Assembly (NCBI GenBank): GCA_012034765.1
Contig: JAAUOU010000025.1
Location: forward strand, 1 to 44,592
From: Pleurocapsaceae cyanobacterium CSU_1_1
GTDB lineage: Bacteria > Cyanobacteriota > Cyanobacteriia > Cyanobacteriales > Xenococcaceae
Reading direction: 5' to 3'
DNA: 44,592 nt
This document shows positions 38,089 to 44,592 of this stretch, one piece after another. Position 1 is the stretch's first letter. The number at the start of each line of letters is the position of its first letter. The notes under the pieces were generated by a model. It had not been told where the DNA came from and did no database searches. It saw only the letters and a program-made list of their open reading frames with translations. The translations under genes and the position numbers were made by a program.

Positions 38089-38457
38089 ATGACAAAGCAT
38101 AATTTTATGAAAAAATCGCCGTCGTGTCAGGAATCAACCGATCTGCAAAAAAATGTAAACGTGGCTGCTGTAGTAGAAGCAGTTTTTGGCTGTAAATGGT
38201 CATTGAGTATACTAGGTTTAATTCGTCGTGGTGTATGTCGTCCTAGTGCGATTGAGCGAGAAATAGAAGGCTTAACTCCCCGCGTCAAAAACTATTATTT
38301 TCGTCGCATGATGAATTTAGGTATTTTAGAAAAGATTGTTTATCCTGAAGTTCCGCCCCATGTAGAATATCGACTGACAGACTTTGGCAAGCGTTTTCTG
38401 CCAATTATTGATGCAATTGAAAAGCTACAAGAAGATCTAAAGCAAGAAAATCAATAA
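38089..38457 (+). CDS. HxlR-type winged-helix transcriptional regulator
   Basis: A 122-aa regulator. The HxlR winged helix covers residues 20-105: VVEAVFGCKWSLSILGLIRRG, then IEREIEGLTPRVKNYYFRRMMNLGIL (recognition helix) and the wing EYRLTDFGKRFLPII. A Cys at residue 35 next to KW is the position used for redox or electrophile sensing in some HxlR proteins. It is divergent from dps, which makes dps a candidate target, by inference only. ATG starts exist at 38089 and 38107. The open frame also extends upstream to a TTG. Confidence 0.88.
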   Translation: MTKHNFMKKSPSCQESTDLQKNVNVAAVVEAVFGCKWSLSILGLIRRGVCRPSAIEREIEGLTPRVKNYYFRRMMNLGILEKIVYPEVPPHVEYRLTDFGKRFLPIIDAIEKLQEDLKQENQ

Positions 38458-38556
38458 TTTGAAGTAACAATATTTTTGCTCAAATAAGCGATCGCCCTAA
38501 AAAAATCTCTCATACCATTTGTCGAAAATAAGAGGAGACTTGCTAAAAATACTTGA

Positions 38557-39714
38557 TTACACCTTTAGCACTACCAATTTTTGTTTGGTTTCATCCCAAT
38601 TCCAGCGCAATAGATTAGCCTGTTGCCCTACAGCAATATCTGGTAGGGCGATCGCTTGGCGGGGAGATTTTGTTGCCATGGCGATCGCTTTTTCAAGATC
38701 GCAACCCCACTTCACTAAATTCTCTACACCGACTAATAGCGGTAAGGTAGTACCCGATAACGTCCCATCCTCTAATCTGGCTGTGCCTTTGGTGACGGTA
38801 ATTTGTCGTTGATCCCAAGGATAAACCCCGTCGGCTAAACCCATCGGAGAGAGGGCATCACTTACAAGAAAGATACCCTGTTCGTAGTTACTAGCCTTGA
38901 GGAGAATTTCGATCATGGTGGGACAGACGTGATTGCCATCGGCGATTAAACCACAGTAGACATTAGGGTTGACGATCGCTGCTCCTAATAATCCTGGTTG
39001 GCGATGATGCAAACTAGGCATGGCATTAAAAGCATGAGTAACCATTGATGCACCCTGCTTAAATGCCTCTTGTGCTTCAGTGACTGTCGCCTGAGAATGT
39101 CCTAAACTAACGATGATATTTTTCTTCCTTAAATAGGGAATTGTTGTCTTGCTACTGTCTAACTCTGGTGCAAGGGTAATTAGCTTGACAATCTGGCTAT
39201 AGTTGCCCAAAATTCGTTTAATATTTTCAATGGTTAAGGGTAATAAATATTGTTCTGGATGAGCGCCTCGCTTCTGGTAGTTTAAAAAAGGGCCTTCTAG
39301 ATGAACTCCTAAAATCTGTGCTGTATTGACTGGATCTTGAATTGTCATAAATTGAGCGATGGTGGCAAGCGATCGCTGGATTTTATCTACGGAAGTAGTT
39401 ACAATTGTTGGTAAAAAGCCATCTACTCCCTGTTGCCATAGAAAATCGCAGATCTGCTTAAGCCGAGGTAAGTCTGTTGCTGCTAAATCAGGAAAAGCCA
39501 AACCCAAACCACCATTGATCTGAAGATCGATTCCCCCCAAAGATAGCCAATCTTTTTGTAAGTCTAGTATGGGAATATCTGTTGCTCTTAGCTGGGTTGC
39601 ATCACCGCTATTAGTCGCAGACATCTGGTTAATTTTGCCAGCAGCGATCGCCACCTGGTACAGCCCTTCATGTCCTACAATCTGAGCATTTTGAATTAAT
39701 AAATCTGCTTTCAT
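38557..39714 (-). CDS. nagA: N-acetylglucosamine-6-phosphate deacetylase
   Basis: A 385-aa amidohydrolase that deacetylates GlcNAc-6-P in amino-sugar or peptidoglycan recycling. MKADLLIQNAQIVG starts the protein at the ATG 39714, with GAGGGAA-like purine-rich sequence just upstream. The longer open frame upstream is rejected because the sequence before this Met is unlike the family. HLEGPFLN (metal Glu), SLGHSQATVTEA and VTHAFNAMPSLHHRQPG (metal His residues), LIADGNHV and FLVSDAL with the catalytic Asp are all present. No nagB or transporter is adjacent. Confidence 0.93.
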   Translation of the reverse strand: MKADLLIQNAQIVGHEGLYQVAIAAGKINQMSATNSGDATQLRATDIPILDLQKDWLSLGGIDLQINGGLGLAFPDLAATDLPRLKQICDFLWQQGVDGFLPTIVTTSVDKIQRSLATIAQFMTIQDPVNTAQILGVHLEGPFLNYQKRGAHPEQYLLPLTIENIKRILGNYSQIVKLITLAPELDSSKTTIPYLRKKNIIVSLGHSQATVTEAQEAFKQGASMVTHAFNAMPSLHHRQPGLLGAAIVNPNVYCGLIADGNHVCPTMIEILLKASNYEQGIFLVSDALSPMGLADGVYPWDQRQITVTKGTARLEDGTLSGTTLPLLVGVENLVKWGCDLEKAIAMATKSPRQAIALPDIAVGQQANLLRWNWDETKQKLVVLKV

Positions 39715-39952
39715 CTTAATCTTCCCTCTTGATTTCCTTCGTTTAAAGATAAAGCTAAATTTTGTCGGATTACCGATAATTTTGAGTTTAAAGCCCCGTA
39801 CTTGACCGAAGGGAATGCTAAAGCACATTGTACCCCTGTGGTATACCGCTTCGTGACCGATAGGGAATCCTTTAGGGCAGGACGGCTTCTTGATGCACTT
39901 CTTCCTCGACGGAAACCGCCAAGACCAGAGTGCGTCGCTTTATATGATATTT

Positions 39953-39976
39953 CTTATGCTGATATGTTAGCATAAG
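39953..39976 (+). promoter_or_regulatory. Hairpin abutting the tnpB start codon
   Basis: A perfect 8-bp stem, CTTATGCT / AGCATAAG, with an 8-nt loop ends three bases before the tnpB ATG. It would occupy the ribosome-binding region, so it could limit TnpB translation. It may also be a left-end subterminal hairpin recognised by TnpA. Confidence 0.65.
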
Positions 39977-39979
39977 ATT

Positions 39980-41116
39980 ATGTTAGTTTTAGAAGCCAAG
40001 ATATACGGAAAACCAGCTCAATATCAAGCGGTGGATGAAGCCATAAGAACGGCTCAATTCATACGCAACAAAGCACTGCGTTATTGGATGGACAATAAAG
40101 GAGTAGGAAAATACGACTTAAGTGCGTACTGCAAAGTATTAGCTCAAAAGTTTCCTTTTGCTCAAAAGTTAAATTCCATGGCAAGGCAATCTAGTGCTGA
40201 TAGAGCTTGGGCTGCGATATCTCGTTTTTATGATAACTGTAAGAAAAAAGTAGCTGAAAAAAAAGGATATCCTAAATTTAAAAAGCATTCTCGCTCAGTT
40301 GAATATAAAACAAGTGGTTGGAAACTTTCTGAAAATAGAAAACAAATAACTTTTACTGACGGTAATAATATTGGCACTGTTAAGCTCAAAGGTACTCGGG
40401 ATTTGAATTGGTATGACCTTAAACAAATCAAGCGAGTAAGAATAGTTAAACGTGCTGATGGCTATTATTGTCAGTTCTTAGTTGATGCAGACAATCGAGA
40501 AAAAGTAGAGCCGTCTTATTCGGAGATTGGTCTTGATGTTGGTTTAAACCATTTTTATACAGATGACAAGGGAAATCAAATTGATAATCCGCGTTTTTAT
40601 CGAAAGGTCGAAAAATCTCTTAATCGATTAAACAGAAGTAAATCTAGGAAGTATAAAAAAGGAGCAAAACCCCAGTCTAAAAATTATCACAAAGCCAGAA
40701 AAAGATACGCCTTAAAGCACCTCAAAATAAGTAGGCAGCGTAAAGATCATGCTGTGAAGTTGGCACGATGCGTAGTCACATCTAACGATGTAGTCGCCTA
40801 TGAAGATTTGAGAATTAGCAATATGGTGAAGAATCATAATTTAGCTAAGTCGATAACTGATGCTGGCTGGTATCAATTCAGAGTTTGGTTAGAGTATTTT
40901 GGGTATAAATTTGGCAAGATAACTATTGCCGTTCCGCCCCAATATACTTCTATCAATTGCTCTAGTTGTGGAGCGAAGGTGAAGAAAGCTCTAAGCACCA
41001 GAACACACAAATGTAAGTGTGGCTGCATTTTAGATCGTGATGAGAATGCCGCCAAAAATATTCTCTCATTAGGATTAAACACCGCAGGGCGTGCGGTGCG
41101 GTCACGTTTTGAGTAA
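39980..41116 (+). CDS. tnpB: RNA-guided nuclease TnpB (OrfB)
   Basis: A 378-aa, apparently intact TnpB. The RuvC-like triad is D186 (GLDVGL), E275 (AYEDLRISN) and the Asp pair D352/D354 (LDRDENAAKN). The zinc-finger cysteines are C327, C330, C345 and C347-349. The N-terminal REC-like region (VDEAIRTAQFIRNKALRYW, SSADRAWAAISRFYDN) is complete. TnpB proteins of this family are omega-RNA-guided DNA endonucleases that help element retention. The catalytic residues are all present, so the protein could be active. The reading frame is free of the indels that affect so many neighbours. Confidence 0.95.
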   Translation: MLVLEAKIYGKPAQYQAVDEAIRTAQFIRNKALRYWMDNKGVGKYDLSAYCKVLAQKFPFAQKLNSMARQSSADRAWAAISRFYDNCKKKVAEKKGYPKFKKHSRSVEYKTSGWKLSENRKQITFTDGNNIGTVKLKGTRDLNWYDLKQIKRVRIVKRADGYYCQFLVDADNREKVEPSYSEIGLDVGLNHFYTDDKGNQIDNPRFYRKVEKSLNRLNRSKSRKYKKGAKPQSKNYHKARKRYALKHLKISRQRKDHAVKLARCVVTSNDVVAYEDLRISNMVKNHNLAKSITDAGWYQFRVWLEYFGYKFGKITIAVPPQYTSINCSSCGAKVKKALSTRTHKCKCGCILDRDENAAKNILSLGLNTAGRAVRSRFE

Positions 41117-41271
41117 GAGTATTCTTACTCAAAAGCTGACCTGGTCAGCCTGGGGAGACACAACCTCTATTTAAGTTGGTGCAAACCTGCTTGAGTAAGT
41201 TTTGTCTGTGAACTAGGAATCCCTGCTCGTTTACACCCCAATGGGATGGGTGCAAGCGACGGGGAGCGTCA
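41050..41271 (+). ncRNA. Candidate omega-RNA / right end of the TnpB element
   Basis: By analogy with characterised TnpB elements, the guide RNA overlaps the tnpB 3' end and runs to the element's right end. Three hairpins support this. The first spans the stop codon with a perfect 12-bp stem (TTTTGAGTAAGA, 41107-41118, loop GTAT). The second is at 41135-41149 (GCTGACC / GGTCAGC). The third is a long imperfect stem at 41220-41265 (CGTTTACACCC against GGGTGCAAGCG). The guide would then be the chromosomal sequence just after about 41271. The 5' boundary is a guess. Confidence 0.55.
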
Positions 41272-41319
41272 AGTCAATAAAAAAGATAAAATACAAAACT
41301 AAGAATTTTAACAACAACT

Positions 41320-41843
41320 TTGAGTGAAACTACACCATTAATTGGCATTATTATGGGCAGCGATTCCGATCTGCCCACGATGGAAAAAGCGATCGCTGTT
41401 TGCGAAGATTTTGCTATATCTTATGAGGTAGCAATTATTTCTGCCCATCGTACTCCAGACAGAATGGTTGAGTATGCCCGCAATGCTCACCAAAAGGTAT
41501 TAAAATAATCATTGCTGGGGCGGGAGGCGCTGCCCATTTGCCAGGAATGGTAGCTGCTTTGACTCCTCTACCTGTAATCGGTGTCCCTGTGACAACTCGT
41601 CAGCTACAGGGGGTTGATTCTCTCTATTCTATTGTCCAGATGCCTAGAGGTATTCCCGTTGCGACAGTGGCGATCGGCAATGCTCAAAATGCAGGGTTGT
41701 TAGCCGTGCAAATATTGGCGACAAGTGAGCCACAACTACAAAATAAGATTCAACAATATCGCCAAAATCTAGCTCAAACTGTTCTTGACAAACAAGAGCG
41801 CCTTGATAAATTAGGTTATCAAACTTACTTAACTCAGATGTAA
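41320..41843 (+). CDS. purE: N5-carboxyaminoimidazole ribonucleotide mutase (frameshifted)
   Basis: The PurE step of purine synthesis, about 174 aa. [16 protein letters not shown] is at residues 9-24, SAHRTPDRM follows near residue 42, and [11 protein letters not shown] and [28 protein letters not shown] come after the break. The frame is lost at the A run 41492-41495: four bases, whereas five restores [14 protein letters not shown]. The start codon appears to be TTG at 41320, with no clear Shine-Dalgarno. As a single-copy purine gene it should be intact, so a sequencing error is likely. Confidence 0.92.
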
Positions 41844-42055
41844 ATTTATCGCTCAATCTACCAAATTACACTGATTTTTCAATCAAAATTCTAATTAAAA
41901 TCCTAAAATCATTAGGCAAATTAATCGTTATTTGACCGTTAAATGAGAAAATGCTGTAGAACACGTTACAATTCTTTACCCAGGATGGGAATTAGTGTAA
42001 ACTACCTGAGAAAACTCGTATATCATATCAAAATTTAAGAGGAGCAAACGAAAAG

Positions 42056-42931
42056 ATGCAGTCGGCTCAAACACTGCGAACAGTACCTAGAGAGTATTTA
42101 AAAGCTCCTGGGGGATTAAATCCCAATGTGTTGATGGTGATTGCAGCGATCGCGTTGCTGATAATATCGACCACGGGTTATTTTTGCTGGGGATTCCCAG
42201 ATTGGTTCTCTTTTACGGCTAATGTCTTGGCACTACATTTATCAGGAACAGTTATTCATGACGCTTCTCACAATAGCGCCCACAGCAATCGTATAATTAA
42301 TTCTATCTTGGGTCATTGCAGTGCCTTGATGCTAGGTTTTGCATTTCCCGTGTTTACCAGGGTACATTTACAACATCACGCCCACGTCAACGATCCTGAA
42401 AATGACCCCGACCATTTTGTCTCGACAGGAGGACCTTTATGGCTCATCGCTGCTCGCTTTTTCTACCATGAGTTTTTCTTTTTTCAAAGACGCTTATGGC
42501 GTAAATACGAATTGCTGGAGTGGTTTCTTAGTCGTCTATTTTTAGTAACGATAGTTATGTTGGGAATTCATTACGGCTTTATTGGTTATGTGATGAACTT
42601 TTGGTTTGTCCCTGCGATGGTAGTGGGTATGGCTTTAGGTCTATTTTTTGATTATTTACCCCATCGCCCTTTTCAAGATCGCGATCGCTGGAAAAGCTCT
42701 AGAGTTTATCCTAGTCCGATTCTCAATCTACTTATTTTGGGGCAAAACTACCACTTAGTACATCACCTCTGGCCATCTATTCCTTGGTATAAATATCAGT
42801 CGGCTTATTACGAAACTAAGCCTTTATTAGATGCTAAAGGTTGCGAACAATCTTTGGGTTTATTAGATGGCAAAAACTTTTTAAACTTTTTATACGACAT
42901 TTTTTTAGGTATTCGCTTCCATAAACATTAG
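42056..42931 (+). CDS. crtR: Beta-carotene hydroxylase (CrtR, desaturase-type diiron enzyme)
   Basis: A 291-aa membrane di-iron hydroxylase that makes zeaxanthin or hydroxylates myxol. The His boxes are HDASHNSAH (residues 68-76), HLQHHAHVNDPENDPDH (104-120) and YHLVHHLWPSIPWYKY (around 240), with four hydrophobic segments between them. MQSAQTLRTVPREYLKAPGG is the normal CrtR N-terminus. A strong Shine-Dalgarno AGAGGAG lies about ten bases before the ATG. It precedes menC by 31 nt on the same strand, so the two may be cotranscribed. Confidence 0.93.
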   Translation: MQSAQTLRTVPREYLKAPGGLNPNVLMVIAAIALLIISTTGYFCWGFPDWFSFTANVLALHLSGTVIHDASHNSAHSNRIINSILGHCSALMLGFAFPVFTRVHLQHHAHVNDPENDPDHFVSTGGPLWLIAARFFYHEFFFFQRRLWRKYELLEWFLSRLFLVTIVMLGIHYGFIGYVMNFWFVPAMVVGMALGLFFDYLPHRPFQDRDRWKSSRVYPSPILNLLILGQNYHLVHHLWPSIPWYKYQSAYYETKPLLDAKGCEQSLGLLDGKNFLNFLYDIFLGIRFHKH

Positions 42932-42962
42932 ATTTTATGAAGTAGTTAAAACTAATTCAAGA

Positions 42963-43901
42963 ATGGACTATGAACTAAAGTTTCACTTTAAGCTATATCA
43001 AAATTATTTTAAACAGCCCTTGCAGACTAGCCATGGTGTTTGGTCAATACGTGAGGGCATTATTATTAGCCTGACAAATTCAGCAGGAGTTACCCGCAGA
43101 GGAGAAATTGCTCCTTTGCCTTGGTTTGGTTCAGAAACTTTAGCTCAAGCAGTAAAATTTTGTCAGCAGTTAGGAGAGGCTATTACTAAACAGGAAATTA
43201 TGACTATTTCCGATCACCTTCCCTGTTGTCAGTTTGCCTTGGAATCAGCATATTTGGCATTAACTCAAGATGATTTGGTTCGTTCCTCTCACACTTTAAA
43301 TTTCTGTTATCTTTTACCTGCTGGACAAGAAGCCTTGATTGCTTGGCAAGATTTATATCAAGCTAATTCCACCACTACTTTTAAGTGGAAAATTGGAGTT
43401 TTAACTCTCGCTGAAGAAATCGCCATTCTTAAGCAGCTTCATAACAATCTTCCCCCAGAGGTTAAATTAAGACTGGATGCCAATGGGGGATTTAATCTAA
43501 CTCAAGCTCAACAGTTACTGTCTGTCACAGATGGTTTGCAGAGAATAGAATTTATCGAACAACTTTTATCTCCAGACAAATTTACCGACATTTTGCAACT
43601 CAGCCAAAAACATACCACTGTTCTAGCATTAGATGAATCTGTTGCTAGTTTTCAACAGTTACAACAAACCTATCGACAAGGATGGCAGGGAGTATACGTA
43701 ATTAAAGCAGCAATTATGGGCTTCACCACTAGATTAAGGCAATTTTGTCAGAACAATGACTTAGATGTGGTTTTTTCTTCGGTGTTGGAAACTGAAGTTG
43801 GTCGTGAGGCAGTATTAAACCTAGTACAACAATTGGATCATCCCCGTGCGGTTGGTTTTGGAGTACAGCATATTTATAATAAACCTCTTACTCGATTATA
43901 A
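42963..43901 (+). CDS. menC: o-Succinylbenzoate synthase
   Basis: A 312-aa enolase-superfamily enzyme of phylloquinone synthesis, which supplies the photosystem I quinone. The barrel residues are visible: the KxK pair in FKWKIGV (K142 and K144 region), the metal ligands D (LRLDANGG), E (IEFIEQLL) and D (ALDESVAS), and the catalytic Lys in YVIKAAIMG. Family length is normal. It follows crtR closely. No other men gene is nearby. Confidence 0.92.
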   Translation: MDYELKFHFKLYQNYFKQPLQTSHGVWSIREGIIISLTNSAGVTRRGEIAPLPWFGSETLAQAVKFCQQLGEAITKQEIMTISDHLPCCQFALESAYLALTQDDLVRSSHTLNFCYLLPAGQEALIAWQDLYQANSTTTFKWKIGVLTLAEEIAILKQLHNNLPPEVKLRLDANGGFNLTQAQQLLSVTDGLQRIEFIEQLLSPDKFTDILQLSQKHTTVLALDESVASFQQLQQTYRQGWQGVYVIKAAIMGFTTRLRQFCQNNDLDVVFSSVLETEVGREAVLNLVQQLDHPRAVGFGVQHIYNKPLTRL

Positions 43902-44130
43902 AGATTAATTATTTTTCCCCACAAATTCTCTTTTTAGATCGTGGTCAAAACAACTGCATCTATATTTCATTTCGGCTTGGTCTCTACTATGACAAATCAA
44001 TTGAGCTTGTTTATTTTATGCTATAAAATCTCCAGGCGTTTTCTGAAGTAAGGGAAGAATATTTGACATTCTAGTTGATTTCTTTATTTAATATGTTACT
44101 ATGTATTCCGTGGCAAATAAAAGACAAATT
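43902..44130. other. AT-rich spacer between menC and tRNA-Asp
   Basis: 229 nt with no gene and no clear terminator. It should contain the tRNA promoter. Confidence 0.4.
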
Positions 44131-44204
44131 GGGACTGTAGTTCAGCTGGTTAGAATGCCTGCCTGTCACGCAGGAGGTCGCGGGTTCGAGTCCCGTCAGT
44201 CCCG
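44131..44204 (+). tRNA. tRNA-Asp (GUC)
   Basis: A complete cloverleaf: acceptor GGGACTG / CAGTCCC, D arm around GTTCAGCTGGTTAGAA, anticodon stem CTGCC with the anticodon GTC in CTGTCAC, and T arm CGGGTTCGAGTCCCG. The discriminator base is G and CCA is not encoded. Confidence 0.97.
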
Positions 44205-44239
44205 TCATGCGCTATCGCTTATGACCTATAACTCTTATT

Positions 44240-44269
44240 CACGACCTCCTGCTTAGACAGGCAGGCATT
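44240..44269 (-). repeat. Inverted partial copy of tRNA-Asp
   Basis: The minus strand here repeats the tRNA's anticodon-arm and variable region (44154-44182): AATGCCTGCCTGTC, then TAAG instead of ACG, then CAGGAGGTCG. About 27 of 29-30 positions match. It lies 36 nt after the tRNA 3' end in opposite orientation. Confidence 0.8.
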
Positions 44270-44321
44270 TATCCAAAACTTACTCAAAAGTGAATATAGC
44301 AAGGCTAGCTAGATAAGTAAA

Positions 44322-44390
44322 TGGGGTACATAGATACCCCAATTATTTAAGCGCTTAATAAAAAACAGGGCATTATAGCACCTGTTTTTG
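44322..44390. terminator. Two hairpins beyond the tRNA, one terminator-like
   Basis: GGGGTA / TACCCC forms a small palindrome near 44323-44340. AAAACAGG (from 44362) and CCTGTTTT (44381-44388) form a hairpin with an 11-base loop that is flanked by A and T runs, so it could terminate transcription in either direction. Confidence 0.6.
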
Positions 44391-44425
44391 GTTCTCTAAA
44401 ACTATTTTGCTGATAAGTCTAATCT

Positions 44426-44570
44426 CAGGCTAGGTACTGTATAGCTATGTACAGATGCAAAACAGGCTAAATAAGTTTGAGCAGGCTAAATCACCTCACT
44501 TGAACAGGGTATCAACCCTATGTATACGGGCATACATAGCACAGGCTAAAACAGCATAAAGCAAGTTAAA
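44426..44570. repeat. CAGGCTAAA direct repeats with interspersed palindrome
   Basis: CAGGCTA(AA) occurs at 44426, 44463, 44482 and 44542, with a degenerate copy CAAGTTAAA at 44562. Between them lies a palindrome at 44518-44539 (CTATGTAT / ATACATAG). No open reading frame of note covers the stretch, which continues past the window edge. Confidence 0.65.
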
Positions 44571-44592
44571 CGGATGTTGTAGCTGCTTATTT

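Larger units (their letters stand above)
39840..41271 (+). mobile_element. IS200/IS605-type element carrying only TnpB (IS1341-like)
   Basis: The element is defined by the tnpB gene with a left flank of about 100-140 nt and a structured right end of about 155 nt that finishes at the GGGGAGCGTCAAG motif near 41261-41273. There is no tnpA transposase in or near it, so it would depend on a TnpA elsewhere. The left boundary is uncertain. It interrupts the gap between divergent nagA and purE. Confidence 0.7.
3601..42693. repeat. HIP1 octamers (GCGATCGC) scattered throughout
   Basis: GCGATCGC occurs in coding and non-coding DNA across the window, roughly once per 0.9 kb by my reading. Examples start near 3601, 4447, 10990, 12007, 21036, 26395, 29213, 33160, 36662 and 42686. 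It is far more frequent than chance at this base composition and is diagnostic of many cyanobacterial genomes. Confidence 0.9.

Noticed and set aside
44426-44570. Chromosomal replication origin
   Set aside because: No DnaA-box cluster and no dnaA or dnaN nearby. The repeated word is not a DnaA box.
1-44592. CRISPR array or cas genes
   Set aside because: No regularly spaced identical repeats of 25-40 nt and no Cas-like protein were seen. The TnpB is transposon-encoded.

Overview
The window is cyanobacterial chromosome. Evidence: photosystem I genes psaL and psaI, a phycobilisome core gene (apcF), the carotenoid genes crtH and crtR, Psb32, a manganese MntCAB transporter, and by-eye about 45-50 copies of the palindrome GCGATCGC (HIP1). 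Low GC, glutamine synthetase III (glnN), a stand-alone fatty acyl-AMP ligase and short tandem repeats suit a unicellular or baeocyte-forming lineage (Pleurocapsales/Chroococcales type). That placement is inference; there is no rRNA here.

Layout. 0.3-4.1 kb: a surface-glycan type segment with a secreted 557-aa protein, a methyltransferase and a family-4 glycosyltransferase, followed by convergent recR. 5-7.2 kb: ppk1. 7.2-8.0 kb: a graveyard of palindromic repeats and gene remnants. 8.2-10.6 kb: phosphoketolase. 10.7-13.2 kb: a repetitive acidic protein, a rhodanese, a DUF4346 protein and psb32. 13.4-17.2 kb: divergent psaL/psaI and the mntCAB operon. 17.5-23.6 kb: lysS, crtH, gntK and a CIRCE-controlled groESL. 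24-29.2 kb: a nitrogen block (apcF, glnN, amt) with two perfect GTA-N8-TAC NtcA boxes. 29.3-34.7 kb: a MidA-type methyltransferase, the acyl-AMP ligase and acs. 34.9-39.7 kb: a DnaJ protein, a ChaB-domain protein, dps, an HxlR regulator and nagA. 40-41.3 kb: a TnpB-only IS200/IS605 element. 41.3-43.9 kb: purE, crtR, menC. 44.1 kb to the end: tRNA-Asp followed by a repeat-rich tail.

One feature dominates interpretation. At least nine conserved genes (the 2.1-kb methyltransferase, the glycosyltransferase, xfp, rhodanese, groEL, amt, midA, dnaJ, purE) carry a single-nucleotide indel, usually one base lost from a homopolymer. Several are essential or near-essential, so these look like base-calling errors rather than pseudogenes. 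I annotate each as one gene spanning both frames and give the break point.

The most notable items are the likely AUU start of recR, the A-B-A-B-A repeat protein at 10.8-11.4 kb, a nested palindrome lying in frame near the acyl-AMP ligase N-terminus, HIP1 palindromes used as terminator stems, the shared NtcA site between apcF and glnN, three hairpins in the right end of the TnpB element, and the inverted partial tRNA-Asp copy followed by CAGGCTAAA repeats at the right edge. I found no CRISPR array, defence island or biosynthetic cluster, and no clearly new multi-gene system.
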